Shown in pieces: positions 60,275-64,000 of a stretch of 64,000 bases of DNA (positions are counted from its first letter, which is position 1; each line of letters opens with the position of its first letter). The DNA lies in NCBI RefSeq assembly GCF_031191545.1, contig NZ_CP133472.1:1984001-2048000 (forward strand), written 5' to 3'. Both the position numbers and the translations under genes were made by a program. The stretch is from Schaalia odontolytica (GTDB lineage Bacteria > Actinomycetota > Actinomycetes > Actinomycetales > Actinomycetaceae). The notes beneath the pieces were generated by a model. The model ran no database searches, had not been told where the DNA came from, and was given only the letters and a program-made list of their open reading frames with translations.

Positions 60275-61813
60275 ATGAATACGATGACGCAGGACGGCTC
60301 CGCGGCGCCGCGCACCTACGCGGTGCGTACCCTCGGCTGCCAGATGAACGAACACGACTCCGAACGCATGGCGGGTCTGCTGGAGCAGGCCGGCCTCGTC
60401 CCCGTTGAACAGGTTCCCGAGGCCGCCGCCCGTGCGACGGACGCCGGTGACATGGGTGCCGACGTGATCGTCATCAATACGTGTTCCGTGCGTGAGAACG
60501 CGGCGACCCGCCTCTTCGGCAACCTCGGTCAGCTTGCCTCCGTCAAGCGCCAGCGGCCCGGCATGCAGATCGCGGTTGGAGGCTGCCTCGCCCAGCAGAT
60601 GCGCGACGGCATCGTCGAGAAGGCACCGTGGGTGGATGCCGTCTTCGGCACCCACAACATTGACGTGCTCCCTGCCCTTCTGCGCCGCGCCGAGCACAAC
60701 CACGCGGCCGCTGTCGAAATCGAGGAATCCCTCAAGGTCTTCCCTTCGACCCTGCCCACCCATCGCGAGAGCGCGTACGCGGCCTGGGTGTCCATTTCCG
60801 TGGGCTGTAACAACACCTGCACGTTCTGCATCGTTCCGCACCTGCGCGGAAAGGAACGCGACCGCCGCCCCGGCGACATCCTCGCCGAGGTCGAGGCCGT
60901 TGCCTCGCAGGGCGCCATCGAGGTAACCCTGCTCGGCCAGAACGTCAATTCCTACGGCGTGGGATTCGGTGAGCGCGGCGCGTTTGCTGAGCTGCTGCGT
61001 GCCGTGGGCCGCGTGGAGGGGATTGAGCGCGTGCGTTTTACCTCGCCTCACCCCGCAGCTTTCACGGACGACGTGATCGCTGCGATGGCACAGACTCCCA
61101 CGGTTATGCCGAGCCTGCACATGCCCCTGCAGTCCGGGTCGGATGCGATCCTTCGCCAGATGCGTCGCTCCTACCGTCGCGAGCGTTTCATGGGTATCCT
61201 GGACCGCGTACGCGCCGCCATCCCAGAGGCCGCGATTACGACGGATATCATCGTTGGTTTCCCGGGTGAGACCGAGGAGGATTTCCAGGCGACCCTCGAC
61301 GTCGTCGAGCAGGCACGTTTCTCCTCCGCCTTCACCTTCCTGTACTCCCCGCGTCCGGGCACGCCCGCAGCCGACCGCGAGGACCAGGTGCCCGACGACG
61401 TGGCGCTCGAGCGTTACCAGCGCCTCATCAAGCTGCAGGAGCGCATCTGCGCCGAGGACAACGCAGGGTTGGCAGGTACTGAGGTCGAGGTCTTGGTGTC
61501 CGAGGGGGATGGGCGCAAGGATGGTGCCACGCACCGTATCTCGGGTCGCGCCCGCGACAACCGCCTCGTGCACGTTGCCCTGCCCGACACACTGGCCGAG
61601 GCCGACCGTCCGCGCCCGGGCGACATGATTCGCGCGACCGTCACCTACGGGGCTCCGCACCATCTGATTGCCGACTCGGGCACCCAGGGAGGTCTCTTCG
61701 AGGTGCGCCGCACGCGCGCCGGAGACGCCTGGGAGGCTCGTCAGGCCAAGGAAGAACCAGACAATACGGTGTCTTTGGGCATCCCAACCCTTCGCGTGGG
61801 TGCTCCGAGCTGA
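60275..61813 (+). CDS. miaB: tRNA-2-methylthio-N6-dimethylallyladenosine synthase MiaB
   Basis: Radical-SAM methylthiotransferase acting on i6A37 of tRNA, after MiaA. First iron-sulfur cluster: cysteines in RTLGCQMNE (Cys22), NTCSVRE and GGCLAQQ. Radical-SAM CNNTCTFC (Cys178, 182, 185), then TEEDFQATL and a C-terminal TRAM domain ([14 protein letters not shown] onward). 512 residues. Eight bases after TAGACT, with no ribosome binding site; an ATG three codons later is also possible. miaA lies 1.4 kb downstream. Confidence 0.96.
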   Translation: MNTMTQDGSAAPRTYAVRTLGCQMNEHDSERMAGLLEQAGLVPVEQVPEAAARATDAGDMGADVIVINTCSVRENAATRLFGNLGQLASVKRQRPGMQIAVGGCLAQQMRDGIVEKAPWVDAVFGTHNIDVLPALLRRAEHNHAAAVEIEESLKVFPSTLPTHRESAYAAWVSISVGCNNTCTFCIVPHLRGKERDRRPGDILAEVEAVASQGAIEVTLLGQNVNSYGVGFGERGAFAELLRAVGRVEGIERVRFTSPHPAAFTDDVIAAMAQTPTVMPSLHMPLQSGSDAILRQMRRSYRRERFMGILDRVRAAIPEAAITTDIIVGFPGETEEDFQATLDVVEQARFSSAFTFLYSPRPGTPAADREDQVPDDVALERYQRLIKLQERICAEDNAGLAGTEVEVLVSEGDGRKDGATHRISGRARDNRLVHVALPDTLAEADRPRPGDMIRATVTYGAPHHLIADSGTQGGLFEVRRTRAGDAWEARQAKEEPDNTVSLGIPTLRVGAPS

Positions 61814-62134
61814 TAACGCGCCGTGCCGCTTCGAGCTTCCTTGGGTGTTTCGCCTGGGGAGGATGCGCGTCGGTAGTGGGGCTAGGGACGTAGCTGCACG
61901 TTTGACCGTTTGATCGTGAAGAAGTGAGAAAATGTCTTCACCAAACACACATGTGACGCGCGCCGCGTGCGCTACTTTTGTGTCGTGGCGATCGTCACGA
62001 CGACGAGACGATCGACATGCGGGAGCACTCTCGGTAGTGCGGGTCGATTCGAGCCCCCCTATGCGACCCGTGGCTTGCCCGCGTAAGCGGTACGTGCCGC
62101 GCCTTCGCATGCAGTCGGCGCACACTCAACCGAG
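61814..62134 (+). other. Intergenic region without a recognisable gene
   Basis: About 320 bases with no supported coding frame. A segment around 62040 (GGGTCGATTCGAGCCC) superficially resembles a tRNA T arm, but no matching acceptor, D or anticodon arms were found. Several imperfect inverted repeats built on GCGATCGTC occur near 61988-62020. Confidence 0.5.
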
Positions 62135-62170
62135 AGTGCCCCGCTCCTCCAGTCGGAGGTGCGGGGCACT
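62135..62170 (-). terminator. Terminator hairpin of the YbjN-like gene pair
   Basis: AGTGCCCCGC pairs with GCGGGGCACT, with an inner CCTCC/GGAGG stem and an AGTC loop. It lies 24 bases after the last minus-strand stop. Weak T-run on either strand. Confidence 0.65.
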
Positions 62171-62193
62171 ACTCATATGGGTTGAGGCGGTGA

Positions 62194-62736
62194 TTACTCC
62201 TCGGCTCCTTCGGCAAAGAGCGTGGGTACTTCCTGAGCGGCGGACAGCCCGATGCTCAGGCCGCGGCGCAGCATCGCATGGATCTGGCGATCCGACAGGC
62301 CTTCGCCGACGAAGAAACGCGACGCGGCCATCAGGACCCATCCATCACCGTCTTCGATCGGGAAGATGGTCGGCTGCAGGTGAGTGCGGTTCCATTCGTT
62401 GGCCTTTTCCTGCAGCGAGATCTCCGTGTGTCCCTCACCGGGCACCGCGATGCGCGTCTCGATCTGTGCCCAGGGAGCGTCCGCGGGTTCACGATGAATC
62501 TGGAAGTGCACGTCCTCCAGCTGGGTGACGGCGATGACCTCGTTTGAACCGTGCGGCAGGCCGTCGCCCTCAAGCACCTTCTCGATGCGCTTGATCGTCA
62601 GTGTGGACACTTCGGTCCCCCACTTGGCGGCGTACTCATCGGCTTCCATCGCCGGGGAGACAGCGGCAGGGGCGGGCAGTGGCGAGGCCTTTGCCTCGCC
62701 GTCATCGCCGAAGGTGAAGCTCTTCCACTCAGGCAT
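62194..62736 (-). CDS. YbjN-like domain protein, second of a pair
   Basis: A 180-residue soluble protein resembling actinobacterial YbjN/DUF-type proteins of the type III secretion chaperone-like fold: an N-terminal Pro/Ala linker, then strands VHFQIHREPA, HTEISLQEKANEWNRTHLQPTIF and WVLMAASRFFVGEGLSDRQIHAMLRRGLSIGLSAAQEV. The last segment is the family-like C-terminal helix. ATG follows AAGGAGGGCTCCG, which decides the start. It overlaps the upstream partner by eight bases. Function unknown; the pair may form a heterodimer. Confidence 0.7.
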   Translation of the reverse strand: MPEWKSFTFGDDGEAKASPLPAPAAVSPAMEADEYAAKWGTEVSTLTIKRIEKVLEGDGLPHGSNEVIAVTQLEDVHFQIHREPADAPWAQIETRIAVPGEGHTEISLQEKANEWNRTHLQPTIFPIEDGDGWVLMAASRFFVGEGLSDRQIHAMLRRGLSIGLSAAQEVPTLFAEGAEE

Positions 62737-63175
62737 CGGAGCCCTCCTTGGTCCACTGGTCGGGGAACATGATGTCAAGCTGGTTCATCATGGCGACGGA
62801 CGCCATGATGAACTGGGAAACCTCGGCGTGAACCTGCGCGTCGGTGGCACCCACAACCCAGTTGAAGGTGTGCTGCAGGTGCAGGGCGATCGCGCCGGTC
62901 TCCGTCGTGCCGGAGGTGATCTTCGGCAGGTAGGTGGAGGCGTTGAGGCGGCGCACCACGGAGGCGATGGCCTCGGCGTGCGAGGGATCGAAGAAGCGAG
63001 GGTAGTCCGCGACCCCCTGGACCGGGTGCCCCTCGGGCACGGCGATGCGGACAGTGCGGTTGGGCAGGATCGCGGCGACCTGTCCGGTGGAGGAAACGAA
63101 CGGAACAAGTCCGACGGCCTCGACCGCTTGGGTAACCCGGTCAAGGGTGACCGGGGGAGTATCAGTTGTGCTCAT
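62729..63175 (-). CDS. YbjN-like domain protein, first of a pair
   Basis: A 148-residue protein with the same core pattern as its downstream neighbour: VTQAVEAVGLVPFVSS, AILPNRTVRIAVPEG, then ALHLQHTFNWVVGATDAQVHAEVSQFIMASVAMMNQLDIMFP. The similarity in order of strands and last helix suggests tandem duplication. The ATG lies seven bases after TAGGCT on the minus strand and lacks a ribosome binding site, fitting leaderless translation. Divergent from miaA. No specific role can be given. Confidence 0.7.
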   Translation of the reverse strand: MSTTDTPPVTLDRVTQAVEAVGLVPFVSSTGQVAAILPNRTVRIAVPEGHPVQGVADYPRFFDPSHAEAIASVVRRLNASTYLPKITSGTTETGAIALHLQHTFNWVVGATDAQVHAEVSQFIMASVAMMNQLDIMFPDQWTKEGSDA

Positions 63176-63235
63176 GGTAGTAAGCCTAGCCGCTGTTGGG
63201 TGGTATCTGCGGGAGGCACCCGTACACTGGTGGCC

Positions 63236-64000
63236 ATGGAGACATCGGTGAGGCGCGCGTCGGACGTCGTGTGCGCGGTTGTGGGGCCCACGGCCTCGGG
63301 AAAGTCGGACCTTGCCCTGGAGCTGGCCTGCGTGCTCCCCGGCGCGCTCGGAGCCGCGGGCGTGGGCGAGATCGTGTCCGCGGATGCGCTTCAGCTCTAC
63401 CGCGGCATGGACGTGGGTACCGCAAAGACGCCGGTGGAGGAACGCCGTGGGATTGTCCACCATCAGATCGACGTGCTCGAGGTTCGGGATGAGGCCTCGG
63501 TGGCCGCCTATCAGACGCACGCGCGCGCCGACGTGGCTGGTATCCACGAGCGCGGGGGTGTCGCCGTGGTCGCGGGTGGCTCCGGGCTCTATCAGCGCGC
63601 CCTACTGGATGTCATCGAGTTCCCGGGTACGGACCCCGTCGTGCGGGCCCGCCTCGAGGAAGAAGCGCTGGGACCGCTGGGCTCGCGCGGCCTGCATGAT
63701 CGGCTCGGCCAGCTGGACCCGGTCTCGGCGCAGCGCATCGATCCGCATAACGTCCGCCGGATCATTCGCGCCCTTGAGGTCATTGAGCTGACCGGGCACC
63801 CCTATTCGGCTTCTATGCCTCGCCACGAGTTTGTGGCACCAGCGCTCATGGTGGCGCTGCGTCGCCCGATGAGCGAGCTCGACGAGCGTATCGCGGTGCG
63901 TACCCGCACCATGATGGACGCAGGGCTCATCGAGGAGGTGCGCGCGCTCATCGATCGCGGTCTGCGCGAGGCAAAGACTGCCTCCCGCGCGACTGGCTAC
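63236..64000 (+). CDS. miaA: tRNA dimethylallyltransferase MiaA (3' end outside window)
   Basis: Adds the dimethylallyl group to A37 of tRNAs reading UNN codons; substrate for MiaB. P-loop VVGPTASGKSDLALELA, ADALQLYRGMDVGTAK, HHQIDVLE, VAGGSGLYQRALLD, and DPHNVRRIIRALEV are visible. The last codons in the window (TASRATGY) belong to the conserved region that contacts the anticodon loop. About 255 of roughly 300 residues are visible. ATG is seven bases after TACACT, with no ribosome binding site: a likely leaderless start. Divergent from the YbjN-like pair. Confidence 0.95.
   Translation, partial: METSVRRASDVVCAVVGPTASGKSDLALELACVLPGALGAAGVGEIVSADALQLYRGMDVGTAKTPVEERRGIVHHQIDVLEVRDEASVAAYQTHARADVAGIHERGGVAVVAGGSGLYQRALLDVIEFPGTDPVVRARLEEEALGPLGSRGLHDRLGQLDPVSAQRIDPHNVRRIIRALEVIELTGHPYSASMPRHEFVAPALMVALRRPMSELDERIAVRTRTMMDAGLIEEVRALIDRGLREAKTASRATGY

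Noticed and set aside
62035-62075. T-arm-like GGGTCGATTCGAGCCC suggesting a tRNA
   Set aside because: No acceptor stem, D arm or anticodon arm could be folded around it.
61932-62528. Plus-strand open frame opposite the YbjN-like gene
   Set aside because: Shadow of the minus-strand gene; Arg/Pro/Ser-rich and without a ribosome binding site.

Overview
The window reads as chromosome of a high-GC actinobacterium of the Actinomyces/Schaalia group. The evidence is the 16S/23S sequence type (including a long 23S insertion of the high-GC Gram-positive kind), the order dapB-dapA-rnj-ftsK-pgsA-clgR-DUF3046-recA-recX-miaB-miaA, the rimP-nusA-ylxR-infB-rbfA-truB-ribF-rpsO-pnp block, and an SOS box of actinobacterial type before recA. 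Species is not claimed; an oral Schaalia odontolytica-like organism would fit the sialidase with cell-wall-binding repeats. No insertion sequence, prophage, CRISPR array or tRNA gene was found.

Layout. 0-8.2 kb: the 3' part of ligA, a phospholipase D/cardiolipin synthase gene on the minus strand, gatCAB, and an ACT-domain malic enzyme. 8.3-13.9 kb: one complete rRNA operon (promoter, T/G-rich leader, 16S, tRNA-less spacer, 23S, 5S, terminator) with visible processing stems. 14-18 kb: a ThrE-type exporter with a small coupled membrane peptide, a GC-rich repeat patch, and an AspT-type transporter on the minus strand. 17.9-21.4 kb: ilvBNC behind a leader-peptide attenuator. 22-27 kb: a secreted sialidase, leuB, a lipoprotein and rimP. 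27.1-32.1 kb: a TPP-riboswitch-controlled thiamine-related operon lying between rimP and nusA. 32.2-42.2 kb: the nusA to pnp translation/RNA block. 42.3-46 kb: M16 peptidase, dapB, GNAT, dapA. 46.1-50.6 kb: a five-gene membrane system with a DtxR/IdeR-like box on its promoter. 50.7-64 kb: rnj, PfkB-type kinase, ftsK, pgsA, clgR, DUF3046, recA, recX, cinA, miaB, two YbjN-like genes, and the 5' part of miaA.

Two accessory islands interrupt otherwise conserved operons. The first splits rimP from nusA and leaves a diverged second copy of the rimP 3' end directly before nusA. It carries a phosphotransferase, a THI5/NMT1-type lipoprotein, a fused ABC permease-ATPase and a second NMT1-type protein without a signal peptide, so it probably imports and processes a thiamine precursor. 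The second sits between dapA and rnj and combines a Cys/His-rich DUF4418 protein, a membrane-anchored DUF6273 protein, two FtsX-type permeases with cysteine motifs and a MacB/LolD-type ATPase. Its DtxR-like operator covers the -10 region, pointing to iron- or manganese-dependent repression.

Regulation visible in the sequence includes the ilv attenuator, the TPP riboswitch, the DtxR-like box, the SOS box before recA, and many genes whose ATG lies 6-9 bases after a TAnnnT hexamer, which suggests leaderless mRNAs. At cls/gatC and lipoprotein/rimP the divergent -10 hexamers overlap.
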